Assembly (NCBI RefSeq): GCF_004343585.1
Contig: NZ_SLYW01000002.1
Span: 744,001-808,000, forward strand
DNA length: 64,000 nt
Source: Neorhizobium sp. JUb45
GTDB lineage: Bacteria > Pseudomonadota > Alphaproteobacteria > Rhizobiales > Rhizobiaceae
Reading direction: 5' to 3'
Under the pieces are notes generated by a model. That model worked only from the letters and a program-made list of their open reading frames with translations, had not been told where the DNA came from and did not search any database. Positions within the stretch are counted from its first letter, which is position 1. The number at the start of each line of letters is the position of its first letter. The translations under genes and the position numbers were made by a program. Below, piece after piece: positions 18,286-28,721 of the stretch.

Positions 18286-21255
18286 TTAGAAAAAGCCGCG
18301 GCGCTGCCACCAGCCGGCTTTCTTCGGCTTGTCGTCGCCTTCCGCAGGCTTTTCCGGGGCGGTGGATTTGATCACCGGATCGGAAGAGGACACTGCGTCG
18401 CCACGGTTCGCACGGGCGGGCTTGGCCGGTTCGGCTTCTTCGACCACTGCAGGCGCTTCCTCAACGGCTGCAACAGGCGTGACGTCTGCAGGCTTGGCTT
18501 CTTCGGTCACTGCGACCGGAGCTTCGACAACGGCATCCGCCTTGGGAGCAGCCTTCTTGCGGGAAGCGCGTGCCTTCGGAGCAGCCGGAGCCGGTTCGCT
18601 TTCGACGATGGTTTCTACGACCGCGACTTCTGCGACAGCGACTTCTTCGGCCGGAGACGCGGCAGCCTTGCCACGACGCGTGCGGCGCGGCTTCTTGGCG
18701 TCGGCCGGGGCTTCCGCCTCAACCTCGGCAACCGGAGCTTCAGCGACCTGCGTTTCGACAGCAGCCGTTGCTGCATCGTCGGACTGTTCGCCGGTTGCTG
18801 CGATCACGGCAGCTTCGCTATCGCCATCATCCTCGCCGGAGCCTTCGACGACATTGCCGTCTTCGTCCGTGCGGTTGCGACGACCGCCACGCTTGCCACG
18901 ACGGCGACGCTTGCGGCGTGCGCCTTCATCACCTTCGGCTGCGTCGGCAGAAGACTGACCTTCGGTGGCGTCGTCGTCACCTTCTTCGCCGTCTTCATCG
19001 GCATCACCGGAAATGCTGTCGTCGTCGGCAGACTGCGCCTGCGCATCGCCATTGCGTTCGCCGTTCTTGTTGCGGCGGCGGCGGCGGCGCTTGCGCTTGC
19101 GGCCGTTCTGGTCGTCGTCATTACGGGCCTGCGCCGGAGCGGCGGGCGCGCTGGTGACTTCAACGATATCTTCTTCGTCCTCGTCGATCTCGTCCTCGAT
19201 GACGATATCGTCATCCTCGTCCTCGACCGGGATGGACGCAAACTGCATCAGGCTTTCGATCTTGACCGGGTTTTCCACCGGTTCGCCACGATCGATGGCA
19301 AAATGCGTTGCGCCGACATTGTGGTCGGATTCGATGAAGATCGAGACGCCGAAGCGCTTCTCGTAATCCATAACCGTCTGACGCTTGTGGTTCAGAAGGT
19401 AGAGCGCGATATCCGGCGTGGTGCGCACGGTGATGTCGTGCGTGGTGTTCTTGAGCAGATACTCTTCGATGCCGCGCAGGACGTGCAGGGCAACGGAAGA
19501 CTGCGAACGGACGTGGCCGGTGCCGCCGCAATGCGAGCAGACCTGCGTCGTCGATTCCAGAACCGAAGCGCGGATGCGCTGGCGCGACATTTCCAGAAGG
19601 CCGAAATGCGAGATGCGGCCGACCTGGATGCGGGCGCGGTCGTTTTTCAGGCAATCCTTCAGCTTCTTCTCGACAGCGCGGTTATTGCGCTTTTCTTCCA
19701 TGTCGATGAAGTCGATGACGATCAGGCCTGCAAGGTCGCGCAGGCGCAGCTGGCGGGCAACTTCTTCAGCCGCTTCCAGGTTGGTCTGCAGAGCAGTGTC
19801 TTCGATCGAGTGCTCGCGGGTGGAGCGACCGGAGTTGACGTCGACGGCAACCAGCGCTTCCGTCTGGTTGATGATCAGGTAGCCACCGGACTTCAGGGTC
19901 ACCTGCGGCTGCAGCATGCGATCGAGCTGCGCTTCGATACCGGAGCGCGAGAAGATCGGGTGCATGTCGCGGTAAGGCTGAACGACGCGGGCATGGCTCG
20001 GCATCAGCATCTTCATGAAGTCTTTCGCTTCACGATAGCCTTCTTCGCCGGAAACGATGACCTCGTTGATGTCCTTGTTATACAGGTCGCGGATAGACCG
20101 CTTGATCAGCGAACCTTCTTCGTAAACCAGGCAGGGTGCGGTCGACTGCAGCGTCAGCGTGCGGACGTTTTCCCACAGGCGCATCAGGTATTCGAAGTCG
20201 CGCTTGATTTCGACGCGGGTGCGGTTGGCGCCGGCGGTGCGCAGGATCACGCCCATGCCCTGCGGCACTTCGAGATCGCGTGCGATTTCCTTCAGACGCT
20301 TGCGGTCGGTCGGCTGGGTGATCTTGCGGGAAATGCCGCCGCCACGTGCCGTGTTCGGCATCAGGACAGAATAACGGCCGGCCAGCGACAGATAGGTGGT
20401 GAGCGCTGCGCCCTTGTTACCGCGTTCTTCCTTGGCGACCTGAACGAGCAGGATCTGGCGACGCTTGATGACTTCCTGAATGCGGTACTGCTTGCGCGGC
20501 TTGCGCTGGATGCGATCCGGAACCTCTTCCATGGCGTCTTCAGCGCCGACGGATTCGATTTCTTCCTTCTCGTGATTGTCATCGTCGTCATCATCGTCGT
20601 CGTCGCGACGGCGACCGCGGGTTTCGACTTCTTCCGAAATCGAATCGGTCTCGACCATGGCAGCCATTTCACCCGGCGTGCTGTCGTCGTCATTGCCTTC
20701 AGCGCTGGCTTCTGCATCCGCCGGTGCTTCTTCAGCAACCTTCTTGCGAGCGCGGCTGCGGCGCGGCTTTTTCGGCTTTTCTTCGGCAACAACCTCGGCT
20801 GCGGCTTCCGGCTGCGCTTCTTCTGCGGCGGGTTCTTCGCCGAGCGCGGCTTCAACCTGCTCGACCACAGCTGCCGGCACGCCGACATCCGGCTGATCCT
20901 GCAGGCCAGGGTCGACAACGTTGTCAACGATCGGATCGACGGCATCAGCATCGGCGATGCGCTGCTGCTCTTCCGCTTCGGCCTGTTTCAGGGCCTGACG
21001 GTCAGCCAGCGGGATCTGGTAATAATCAGGATGGATCTCAGCAAAAGCGAGGAAACCGTGACGGTTGCCGCCGTAATCCACGAAGGCTGCCTGAAGCGAC
21101 GGCTCTACGCGGGTCACCTTGGCGAGATAGATATTGCCGCGGATCTGCTTCTTGTGTTGCGATTCGAAGTCGAATTCTTCAATCCGGTTACCCCGGACGA
21201 CTACGACCCGCGTCTCCTCTTCGTGAGACGCGTCGATGAGCATTTTGTCTGCCAT
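18286..21255 (-). CDS. rne: Ribonuclease E
   Basis: A 989-residue RNase E/G, the main mRNA-decay endonuclease and degradosome scaffold. The S1 domain is split: its first half (about residues 37-87, GNIYLAKVTRVEPSLQAAFV) is separated from the rest (from about 259) by an acidic, low-complexity insert with a run of nine Asp at 218-226. The catalytic Asp pair is Asp472 (AVDVNSGRST) and Asp515 (VIDFIDME), and the Zn-link Cys are 573 and 576 (CSHCGG). After about residue 690 comes a disordered tail with Arg-rich blocks (KRKRRRRRRNK, RKRRRRGKRGGRR) and Ala/Glu-rich segments, the expected RNA- and partner-binding scaffold. The insert in S1 is a known rhizobial/alphaproteobacterial style. Confidence 0.97.
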   Translation of the reverse strand: MADKMLIDASHEEETRVVVVRGNRIEEFDFESQHKKQIRGNIYLAKVTRVEPSLQAAFVDYGGNRHGFLAFAEIHPDYYQIPLADRQALKQAEAEEQQRIADADAVDPIVDNVVDPGLQDQPDVGVPAAVVEQVEAALGEEPAAEEAQPEAAAEVVAEEKPKKPRRSRARKKVAEEAPADAEASAEGNDDDSTPGEMAAMVETDSISEEVETRGRRRDDDDDDDDDNHEKEEIESVGAEDAMEEVPDRIQRKPRKQYRIQEVIKRRQILLVQVAKEERGNKGAALTTYLSLAGRYSVLMPNTARGGGISRKITQPTDRKRLKEIARDLEVPQGMGVILRTAGANRTRVEIKRDFEYLMRLWENVRTLTLQSTAPCLVYEEGSLIKRSIRDLYNKDINEVIVSGEEGYREAKDFMKMLMPSHARVVQPYRDMHPIFSRSGIEAQLDRMLQPQVTLKSGGYLIINQTEALVAVDVNSGRSTREHSIEDTALQTNLEAAEEVARQLRLRDLAGLIVIDFIDMEEKRNNRAVEKKLKDCLKNDRARIQVGRISHFGLLEMSRQRIRASVLESTTQVCSHCGGTGHVRSQSSVALHVLRGIEEYLLKNTTHDITVRTTPDIALYLLNHKRQTVMDYEKRFGVSIFIESDHNVGATHFAIDRGEPVENPVKIESLMQFASIPVEDEDDDIVIEDEIDEDEEDIVEVTSAPAAPAQARNDDDQNGRKRKRRRRRRNKNGERNGDAQAQSADDDSISGDADEDGEEGDDDATEGQSSADAAEGDEGARRKRRRRGKRGGRRNRTDEDGNVVEGSGEDDGDSEAAVIAATGEQSDDAATAAVETQVAEAPVAEVEAEAPADAKKPRRTRRGKAAASPAEEVAVAEVAVVETIVESEPAPAAPKARASRKKAAPKADAVVEAPVAVTEEAKPADVTPVAAVEEAPAVVEEAEPAKPARANRGDAVSSSDPVIKSTAPEKPAEGDDKPKKAGWWQRRGFF

Positions 21256-22022
21256 TGAATATGTGCTCCTCGGCGCAAGCGCGCAGGGGCACGGATGCCT
21301 GCCGCAAGGGCAGGCCGATCATGCGTCGCGGTTGTTGCGCCGGATAAGATGATTCCCGCAAGGCGCTTCCGTGGCGACCGCAACCCGATAGCCGGCGGAG
21401 CTTTCGGCTCCCTCAGCATCTCCAGGTTTTGAAAAACGTGCCGCGACATCTAAGACCAGACGAGAATGACGATACGTGAAGACCCATGCGGGTCCGATGA
21501 ATATGCTCCGTGCGAGCGATACGATGCCCGCGACTGGGTACTGTTCCGGCCACCGCCGGTGCGGATAGTGTTTCAGAGGCAAAGTGCAGCGACGACGGAT
21601 GTATGCCCGTGTATGGCGCCAGGTCCTTATCGGCTGGCTGCCCGTGGCAGTCCTATCCCGTCAACACTTTGACCCTTCTTTGTCTTTTATGTTTTAATTG
21701 TTGCTATGGCAAGGGAAAAGCCGGCCGCGCCTTATTGTAGATCAATTCCTACGCCTTGTTATATGACAGCCATGGATCATGATTCGTGACAGGGCTAAGG
21801 CGCGTGAAATATGGTGCAACCCTCGCATTCGGCGAGCGGAATCGGCGAAAAAACATCGAAGTCGAACAAAAAACTCCAGATATCGTGCGGAATATCGATT
21901 TTGCCACTCTTGGTAGAGCTGATCTGACTGTATCGAGGGCAACACCCGACGTGGTATCAGCAGGCTGTGGAAAGGCGCTTCGAGCGCTCATTCGGAAGTT
22001 TGGAGCAGCATTGGCGGCGAGA
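21256..22022. promoter_or_regulatory. Long divergent rne / amidase intergenic region (767 bp)
   Basis: No supported gene is present. On the rne side lies an inverted repeat GCCTGCC / GGCAGGC at 21297-21315, within what should be the rne 5' leader. On the amidase side a TTATAT at 21759-21764 resembles a rhizobial -10, without a good -35. The length suggests a long rne leader, which in enterobacteria is the target of RNase E autoregulation; for this organism that is inference. Confidence 0.45.
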
Positions 22023-23300
22023 ATGAAAACTGACATGTCGCGCGTTGGCGGATTGTTTGGCTGCGGCGCGGTGATTCGCCGTGCTGGCTTGGCCTCCATG
22101 ATTTCACTGGCCGCTGTTGTTTGCGGCGGGTTTTTGGCGGTGGGCGTGCCTCAGGCGCGGGCCGCAGCGACCGATCAGCCAGCCGCGCAGCCATTGCTCG
22201 CGTTCGGCGCCCGCATTGCCGGTGACGATGCCCGCACCCGTGTCGTGCTGGATTTCGACGGAAAGCCGACCTTTTCCGTGCACTACGTTTCCAATCCCGA
22301 CCGGGTGGTCATCGATCTGCCGGCAACCGCCTTTGGTTTTTCGCCCCAGGATCTGACGGCGCGCGGCCTGTTCAAGGATATCCGATATGGCGCGATGGGG
22401 GAGGCGAATGCCCGCCTCGTGCTGACTGCCATACGTCCGGTCAAGCTCGTCATGGCCGAAGTGCAGAAAAACGACGATCACGGCTACCGTCTTGTGCTCG
22501 ACGCCGAGATGACCACCGACAAGGCATTTGTCGAGATGGTGCGCAAGCAGGTATGGGACGCGCCCGGCGATATCAACGCGGTTTCAACAATCGAGCCGAA
22601 GGACGACGTTTTTACGATCGCCATCGACGCGGGGCACGGCGGCATTGATGCGGGTGCGACGGGCGCCGACGGCAAGGTTCAGGAAAAAGCCATTACGCTT
22701 GCCTTTGCGCAGGATTTGCAGGCCAAGCTCGATGGCAAGGCCGGCATGAAGGCATTCTTGACGCGCGAGGACGATCATTTCCTGTCGCTCTCGGAGCGGG
22801 TGACGCGCGCGCGCCAGGGCAAGGCCGACCTGTTCATCTCGCTGCATGCCGACACGCTGCGCGAAAAGGATATTCGCGGCGCGACGGTCTATACGCTGTC
22901 CGACAAGGCTTCCGACCGCATGGCGGAAAACCTTGCGGCGCGCGAAAATCTCTCCGACCAGCTGGCCGGTTACAGCCTGCAGGATGGACCGCCCGAGGTG
23001 GCCGATATCCTGATGGACCTGACGCGCCGCGAAACCCAGGCTTTTTCGATTTCGCTTGCCGACCGGGTTGTGACGTCTTTCGAGGGGCAGGTGGGGCTTA
23101 TCAACAATCCGCGTCGTTCGGCCGGTTTCCAGGTTTTGCGCGCGCCCGACATTCCTTCCGTGCTGTTGGAGCTGGGCTTTCTGTCGAACGCCGATGACGA
23201 GAAACTGTTGCTGGATGAGAAATGGCGGGAAAAGGTGACCGGGCTGATTGCCGATGCCGTTCTGCAATATCGCGGGCGCGCCATGGCGGACGGCGGCTGA
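22023..23300 (+). CDS. amiC: N-acetylmuramoyl-L-alanine amidase with AMIN domain (AmiC type)
   Basis: A 425-residue periplasmic amidase that cuts the peptide from peptidoglycan at septation. A signal peptide (LASMISLAAVVCGGFLAVG, cleavage near ARAAA) is followed by an AMIN domain (about 50-150, FGARIAGDDARTRVVLDFDG) and an amidase_3 domain with AIDAGHGGIDAGATG, LTREDDHFLSLSERV, FISLHAD and VLLELGFLSNADDE. The frame is open back to 21786, but those residues look unlike an export signal; ATG at 22023 (or 22035) gives a sensible signal peptide. PBP1A follows on the same strand. Confidence 0.93.
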   Translation: MKTDMSRVGGLFGCGAVIRRAGLASMISLAAVVCGGFLAVGVPQARAAATDQPAAQPLLAFGARIAGDDARTRVVLDFDGKPTFSVHYVSNPDRVVIDLPATAFGFSPQDLTARGLFKDIRYGAMGEANARLVLTAIRPVKLVMAEVQKNDDHGYRLVLDAEMTTDKAFVEMVRKQVWDAPGDINAVSTIEPKDDVFTIAIDAGHGGIDAGATGADGKVQEKAITLAFAQDLQAKLDGKAGMKAFLTREDDHFLSLSERVTRARQGKADLFISLHADTLREKDIRGATVYTLSDKASDRMAENLAARENLSDQLAGYSLQDGPPEVADILMDLTRRETQAFSISLADRVVTSFEGQVGLINNPRRSAGFQVLRAPDIPSVLLELGFLSNADDEKLLLDEKWREKVTGLIADAVLQYRGRAMADGG

Positions 23301-23595
23301 TAGACGAAGTTTATCGGTGCCGCGATCGTGATGAGTTTGCAACATGTGGCGCGCCGGACAGCCTGTTCTGTCGGGATGTCATGGGATTAACGTGGCCAAG
23401 CCCTATTTTACGCACATTCGAACGGTTATTCGACGCCATACGAATAGCGACGATTTTGAGTGTGCCCGTAATGCTTGAGGGCGCAGAAGTCGCGAATGCG
23501 CGCAAAGGCTTGTACTCTCGGCCTCTCCGTGCAAAACGCCAGAAAATATGCGATTGTGCTTTTTTGCACCCTACGATGATAGACGGTAGCGCCTG

Positions 23596-26055
23596 ATGAT
23601 CAGATTGATTGGATACATGTTCGGACTGGGCTGCGTGCTCTTTCTCGCAGTTGCGGCCGCAGCGGCCGTTTATCTGGTCGGCGTGACCCGCGATCTGCCG
23701 GATTATGAAGTCCTGAATTCCTACGAGCCGCCGGTCGCCACCCGCGTTCATGCCGGCAACGGCGCGCTGATGGCGGAATATGCCCGCGAACGCCGGTTGT
23801 TCCTGCCGATCCAGGCCGTGCCGGATCGCGTCAAGGCGGCGTTTCTTTCGGCCGAAGACAAGAATTTCTACAATCATCCGGGTGTCGATATCACCGGTCT
23901 CGGCCGTGCCGTCGTCAATAACCTGCAGAATATCGGCTCCGGCCGTCGTCCTGAAGGCGCTTCGACCATCACCCAGCAGGTCGCGAAAAACTTCCTTCTT
24001 TCTGCCGACCAGACGATGGACCGTAAGGTCAAGGAAGCCATTCTCTCCTTCCGTATCGAGCAGACCTATTCCAAGGACAAGATTCTCGAGCTTTATCTGA
24101 ACGAGATCTTTTTCGGCATGAACTCCTACGGCATTGCCGGCGCAGCACTCACCTATTTCGACAAGTCGGTGACCGAGCTGACGATCGCCGAATCGGCCTA
24201 TCTCGCCTCGTTGCCGAAAGGCCCCGCCAACTATCACCCGTTCCGCCACGAGAAGGCCGCCGTCGAGCGCCGCAACTGGGTGATCGATCGCATGGCCGAA
24301 AATGGCTACATTACCGTCGAAGACGCGACCGAGGCGAAGACCCATCCGCTGGGCGTTACCCTGCGCCGGAGCGGCCCGTCGCTGCTTGGTACCGATTTCT
24401 TTGCCGAGGAAGTCCGCCGCCAGATCATCGGCAAGTATGGCGACAAGGCCCTTTACGAGAGTGGCCTGTCGGTGCGCACCTCCATCGATCCGAATATGCA
24501 GCTGCAGGCGCGTGCCGCCTTGCAGCGTGGTCTGGTCGATTATGACGAGCGCCGCGGTTTCCATGGTCCGGTCAAGCAGATTGCCGCCAGCGGCGACTGG
24601 GGCCCGGAACTGGCCAAGCTGCCCTCGCTGCGTGACGTGCCTGAATGGAAGCTTGCTGTCGTGACGGCGGTTTCGGCCACCGGTGTCGACATCGGCCTGC
24701 AGCCTGAAACGGCAGCCGGCGGCAAGGTGGTCGATGAGCGCGAGCGCGGTCATATCGACGCCGAAAACATGAAATGGGCCTATCGTGACGCAGCCGGCGA
24801 GCGCAAGACGGCGCGTTCGCCCGAAGGTGTGCTGAAGGCCGGCGATGTCATCTATGTTGAGCCGCTTACCGGCAAGCAGGGCTTCTACCGTCTGCGCCAG
24901 CCGCCGAAGGTGCAGGGCGCGCTGGTGGCGATGGATCCGCATACCGGCCGCGTTCTGGCCATGGTCGGCGGCTTCTCCTACGCCCAGTCCGAATTCAACC
25001 GCGCCACGCAGGCAATGCGCCAGCCCGGTTCGTCGTTCAAGCCGTTCGTTTATGCGGCCGCCATGGACAATGGTTATACGCCGGCCTCCGTGATCATGGA
25101 TGCGCCGATCGAGGTCGTGTCCGGCAATCAGGTCTGGCGCCCGACCAACTATGGTGGCGAAGATGGCGGTGGTCCTTCTACGCTGCGCACCGGTATCGAA
25201 AAATCCCGCAACCAGATGACCGTTCGTCTGGCGCAGGACATGGGCATGGATCTGGTCGCCGAATATGCCGAGCGTTTCGGCATCTACGACAAGATGGCGC
25301 CTTACCTGCCGATGGCGCTGGGGTCCGGCGAAACCACCGTGCTGCGCATGGTTTCGGCCTATTCGGTCATCGCCAATGGCGGCAAGCAGATCAAGCCGAC
25401 GCTGGTCGACCGTATTCAGGACCGTTACGGCAAGACGATCTTCCGTCACGAGGAGCGCACTTGCGAAGGCTGCAACGCCAACAGCTGGGCAAATCAGGAA
25501 GAGCCTGTTCTGGCCGACAATCGCGAGCAGGTTCTCGACCCGATGACCGCCTATCAGGTGACGTCCATGCTCGAAGGCGTGGTGATCCGTGGTTCGGCTG
25601 CCGGCAAGATCCATGTTGCCGACCGTCCGATCGCCGGCAAGACCGGCACGACCAACGACAGCAAGGACACATGGTTCGTCGGCTTCTCGCCGGATCTCGT
25701 TGCCGGACTTTATATCGGTTTCGACAACCCGGCGACGCTCGGACGCGGCGCGACCGGCGGCAGCCTCGCCGCACCGATCTTCGCGGACTTTATCGAAAAG
25801 GCCGAAAAGACCCGTGAAGCCGGAAAATTCCAGGTGCCGCAGGGCATGCAGTTCATCGCCGTCAACCGCAAGACCGGCATGTTCGCCAACGAAGGCGAGC
25901 CGGACACGATCGTCGAAGCCTTCAAACCCGGCACCGGCCCGTCCGACACGTTCAGCGTGATCGGCATGGAAGACACGATGCCGGCCGAGGAAATCCTGCG
26001 CACGTCGCCGCAGGCGCAGCAGGCGGTCACCTCGGGTGCCGGCGGTTTGTTCTGA
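23596..26055 (+). CDS. mrcA: Penicillin-binding protein 1A (bifunctional)
   Basis: An 819-residue class A PBP building peptidoglycan in the periplasm. One N-terminal membrane anchor (residues about 8-30), a GT51 glycosyltransferase domain with catalytic Glu87 (SAEDKNFYNHPG) and EGASTITQQVAKNF, then a transpeptidase with Ser479-x-x-Lys482 (QPGSSFKPF), a Ser-x-Asn motif in EKSRNQMT, and KTGTTN from Lys682. An OB-like insert lies between the two domains. In Agrobacterium PBP1a is the main enzyme of polar growth. The 295-base gap after the amidase gene holds no gene; prfB follows 106 bases downstream. Confidence 0.96.
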   Translation: MIRLIGYMFGLGCVLFLAVAAAAAVYLVGVTRDLPDYEVLNSYEPPVATRVHAGNGALMAEYARERRLFLPIQAVPDRVKAAFLSAEDKNFYNHPGVDITGLGRAVVNNLQNIGSGRRPEGASTITQQVAKNFLLSADQTMDRKVKEAILSFRIEQTYSKDKILELYLNEIFFGMNSYGIAGAALTYFDKSVTELTIAESAYLASLPKGPANYHPFRHEKAAVERRNWVIDRMAENGYITVEDATEAKTHPLGVTLRRSGPSLLGTDFFAEEVRRQIIGKYGDKALYESGLSVRTSIDPNMQLQARAALQRGLVDYDERRGFHGPVKQIAASGDWGPELAKLPSLRDVPEWKLAVVTAVSATGVDIGLQPETAAGGKVVDERERGHIDAENMKWAYRDAAGERKTARSPEGVLKAGDVIYVEPLTGKQGFYRLRQPPKVQGALVAMDPHTGRVLAMVGGFSYAQSEFNRATQAMRQPGSSFKPFVYAAAMDNGYTPASVIMDAPIEVVSGNQVWRPTNYGGEDGGGPSTLRTGIEKSRNQMTVRLAQDMGMDLVAEYAERFGIYDKMAPYLPMALGSGETTVLRMVSAYSVIANGGKQIKPTLVDRIQDRYGKTIFRHEERTCEGCNANSWANQEEPVLADNREQVLDPMTAYQVTSMLEGVVIRGSAAGKIHVADRPIAGKTGTTNDSKDTWFVGFSPDLVAGLYIGFDNPATLGRGATGGSLAAPIFADFIEKAEKTREAGKFQVPQGMQFIAVNRKTGMFANEGEPDTIVEAFKPGTGPSDTFSVIGMEDTMPAEEILRTSPQAQQAVTSGAGGLF

Positions 26056-26161
26056 TCCATTCATGGCTTAGGTTCGAAGCGGCGGGCGGGGTTTACATCC
26101 TCGCCCGCCGTCTCTATGTCAGGCCTCATTTCCAAGTAAAAGACGGGAAGTTTGCACGCAT

Positions 26162-27293
26162 ATGCGCAACGAAATGATCAACGTCACCGACGAAATCAAG
26201 CAGGCCATAAGCCTGCTGAGGAGGCATCTTTGACTGGGATCAGGCGGTAAGACGACTGGACTGGTTGAACAACAAGTCAGAGGATCCCAACCTCTGGAAC
26301 GATGCCCAGGAAGCCCAGAAGCTGATGCGCGAGCGCCAGCAGCTGGATGACAGCATCAACGGCGTGAAATCGCTGGAGCAGCAGCTCAACGACAATATCG
26401 AACTCATCGAAATGGGTGAGGACGAGGGCGACGAAGCGATCATCAAGGACGCCGAGGATGCTCTGCGAGCATTGCGTGCCGAGGCAAACCGCCGTCAGGT
26501 CGAAGCCATGCTGTCCGGTGAAGCCGACAGCAACGACACCTATGTCGAAGTGCATTCCGGTGCCGGCGGCACGGAAAGCCAGGACTGGGCGAACATTCTG
26601 CTGCGCATGTACACGCGCTGGGCCGAGCGTCAGGGTTACAAGGTCGAGATCCTCGAAATGCATGACGGCGAAGAAGCCGGCATCAAATCGGCGACCATTC
26701 TCGTCAAGGGCCACAACGCCTTTGGCTGGCTGAAGACCGAATCGGGTGTGCATCGTCTCGTGCGTATCTCGCCTTACGATTCGAACGCGCGTCGCCACAC
26801 GTCTTTCTCGTCGATCTGGGTTTATCCGGTCGTCGACGACTCGATCAATATCGAGGTGAACGAAAGCGATTGCCGTATCGACACCTACCGCGCTTCGGGT
26901 GCGGGTGGTCAGCACGTCAACACCACCGACTCGGCCGTGCGTATCACTCATATTCCGACCGGCATCGTCGTGTCCTGCCAGCAGGAACGTTCGCAGCACA
27001 AGAACCGCGCCAAGGCGTGGGACATGCTGCGCGCCCGTATGTACGAAGCCGAATTGATGAAGCGCGAAGCGGCCGCCAACGCGGAAGCCGCCTCCAAGAG
27101 CGACATCGGTTGGGGTCACCAGATCCGTTCCTACGTTCTGCAGCCGTATCAGTTGGTCAAGGATACGCGTACCGGTGTCGAAAGCACGGCTCCGGGCGAT
27201 GTGCTCGACGGCGATCTAAATGCGTTCATGGAAGCCGCGCTTGCCCACCGTATCAGCGGCAAGGCGGACGTTGCCGGCGGCGACATCGACTGA
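26162..27293 (+). CDS. prfB: Peptide chain release factor 2, made by programmed +1 frameshift
   Basis: RF2 reads UGA and UAA stop codons. The gene is in two frames: 23 codons from ATG 26162 to CTT (26228-26230), then an in-frame TGA (26231-26233); after skipping T26231 the frame continues GAC TGG GAT ... to the stop at 27291-27293, giving 376 residues, the normal RF2 length. Family marks: [13 protein letters not shown], the peptidyl-hydrolysis loop [18 protein letters not shown], and [14 protein letters not shown]. The junction peptide [18 protein letters not shown] is what RF2 should read. Calling only the long second frame from a TTG at 26265 would lose the N-terminus. Confidence 0.96.
26219..26234 (+). 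promoter_or_regulatory. prfB recoding site
   Basis: AGGAGG, a 3-base spacer CAT, then CTT TGA C: a perfect internal Shine-Dalgarno at the classical distance before the slippery CTT and the TGA stop. This is the known RF2 autoregulation signal: low RF2 slows termination at UGA and favours the +1 shift. Confidence 0.95.
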
Positions 27294-27317
27294 TTGGCGT
27301 CATATCGCAGGAAATGG

Positions 27318-27348
27318 AAAAGGCGGCTTCTTCGGAGGCCGCCTTTTT
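27318..27348 (+). terminator. Intrinsic terminator of prfB
   Basis: Stem AAAAGGCGGC / GCCGCCTTTT, 10-base loop, continued T-run; 24 bases after the stop codon. The A-run on the left side means it can also serve the convergent nadK gene. Confidence 0.85.
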
Positions 27349-27366
27349 CGTGTCGTTCGTTTGAAA

Positions 27367-28137
27367 TCAATCCGCAAACTGTTCCGCCAGAATGCGATCG
27401 GACCAGGAATGATCGGGATCGGAAAGGATATGCGCCTTCATGTCCTTCAGCTGGGCGACGCGGATATGCAGTACCGATTTCACCTCGGTATTGTCTGCCA
27501 CCGCATTGACCGGGCGTTTTTCGGCTTCGAGGATATGGATATCGACACAGACGCGGTTGGGAAGCAGCGCACCGCGCCAGCGACGCGGCCGGAACGCGCT
27601 GACCGGCGTCATGGCAAGCAGCGGCGCTTCCAGCGGCAGGATCGGCCCGTGGGCGGACAGATTGTAGGCGGTGGAGCCGGCAGGGGTCGCCACCATCAGG
27701 CCGTCGCAGATCAGTTCTTCCAGCCGCGTCTTGCCGTCGATCTCGACACGCAGTTTTGCGGCCTGATAACTCTGGCGAAACAGATAGACCTCATTGATGG
27801 CGAGCGCCACGGAAGAGGTGCCGTCGGTATTGGTGGTGGTCATGCGCAATGGATGTATGGCGTTTTCGACCGAGGCCGACACGCGTTCGTGCAGATTGTC
27901 AGAACGGTAGTCGTTCATCAGAAAGCCGACCGAACCGCAGTTCATGCCATAGACACGTTTTCCCGAATTGATGCTGTCATGCAGCGTCTGCAGCATGAAG
28001 CCGTCACCGCCGAGCGCCACGATCACATCGGCCTCATCCGCCGGTGTCTGACCGTAAAGGCGTGTGAGTTCTTCGAGCGCGGCCTGCGCCTCGGGCGCGA
28101 TGGACGCCAGGAATGCGAGGCTTTTCTTTTGAGACAT
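27367..28137 (-). CDS. nadK: NAD kinase
   Basis: A 256-residue cytoplasmic kinase making NADP from NAD. The nucleotide motif GGDG is at residues 43-46 ([14 protein letters not shown]), followed by [24 protein letters not shown] and the [18 protein letters not shown] block. The ATG at [12 protein letters not shown] follows AGAAGG at about 8 bases and is preferred over an in-frame ATG 19 codons upstream. NAD synthetase lies 0.6 kb away on the other strand. Confidence 0.95.
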   Translation of the reverse strand: MSQKKSLAFLASIAPEAQAALEELTRLYGQTPADEADVIVALGGDGFMLQTLHDSINSGKRVYGMNCGSVGFLMNDYRSDNLHERVSASVENAIHPLRMTTTNTDGTSSVALAINEVYLFRQSYQAAKLRVEIDGKTRLEELICDGLMVATPAGSTAYNLSAHGPILPLEAPLLAMTPVSAFRPRRWRGALLPNRVCVDIHILEAEKRPVNAVADNTEVKSVLHIRVAQLKDMKAHILSDPDHSWSDRILAEQFAD

Positions 28138-28395
28138 CAACGGCACCTTCTGCAATGGCCGTCCTTGGTACATGAAAAGCGAGGAGGGCGACAAGGCCGC
28201 TGAACGGCTTGAGCGGAGCCAAGCACCATTGGTGGCGCGGCATACGCAGAAATGTCAAAGACTGTGGAAAAGAATAGCCTTGCCGTGCCTGAAGCAGGCG
28301 GCGGGACTGATGTCGATAGCGGAAGAGTGAATTCAAGGCTTTGCGAGATTTCCGACTTCCAGAGCGCAAAGGCCGGAAGTCGGAAATTCGAAAAG

Positions 28396-28471
<76 letters not shown>

Positions 28472-28721
28472 AATGGAGAGGGGAGTTACCATATTTTGAT
28501 TGGCTGTAAAGAGGAAATTGGCGCGAAGGCGCAAGAAGCGGATTTGACGACTGATAATTTGGCCATTCCTGTGCATTTTCGCCGGACGAGGCGCGATGAT
28601 CCGGCGGGCGGACCCGCCAATGACACCATGACCATCTGCTTTGCCGAGAATCACCAAAACGCTCTCGACCGCGCCGCGCCGCAGCATTACTTATGGCGCA
28701 TCTGAGAAGACGGAGTGCCCG

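Noticed and set aside
18268..21258. A 996-codon open frame on the strand opposite rne
   Set aside because: It mirrors rne almost base for base and encodes low-complexity Phe/Arg/Asp-rich sequence with no domain; it results from few antisense stops in GC-rich codons. rne itself has catalytic motifs.
21786..22022. N-terminal extension of the amidase from GTG 21786
   Set aside because: The extra residues are charged and precede an obvious signal peptide, which would then be internal.
26265..27293. prfB starting at TTG 26265
   Set aside because: Would remove the conserved RF2 N-terminus; the frameshift reading explains the upstream sequence.
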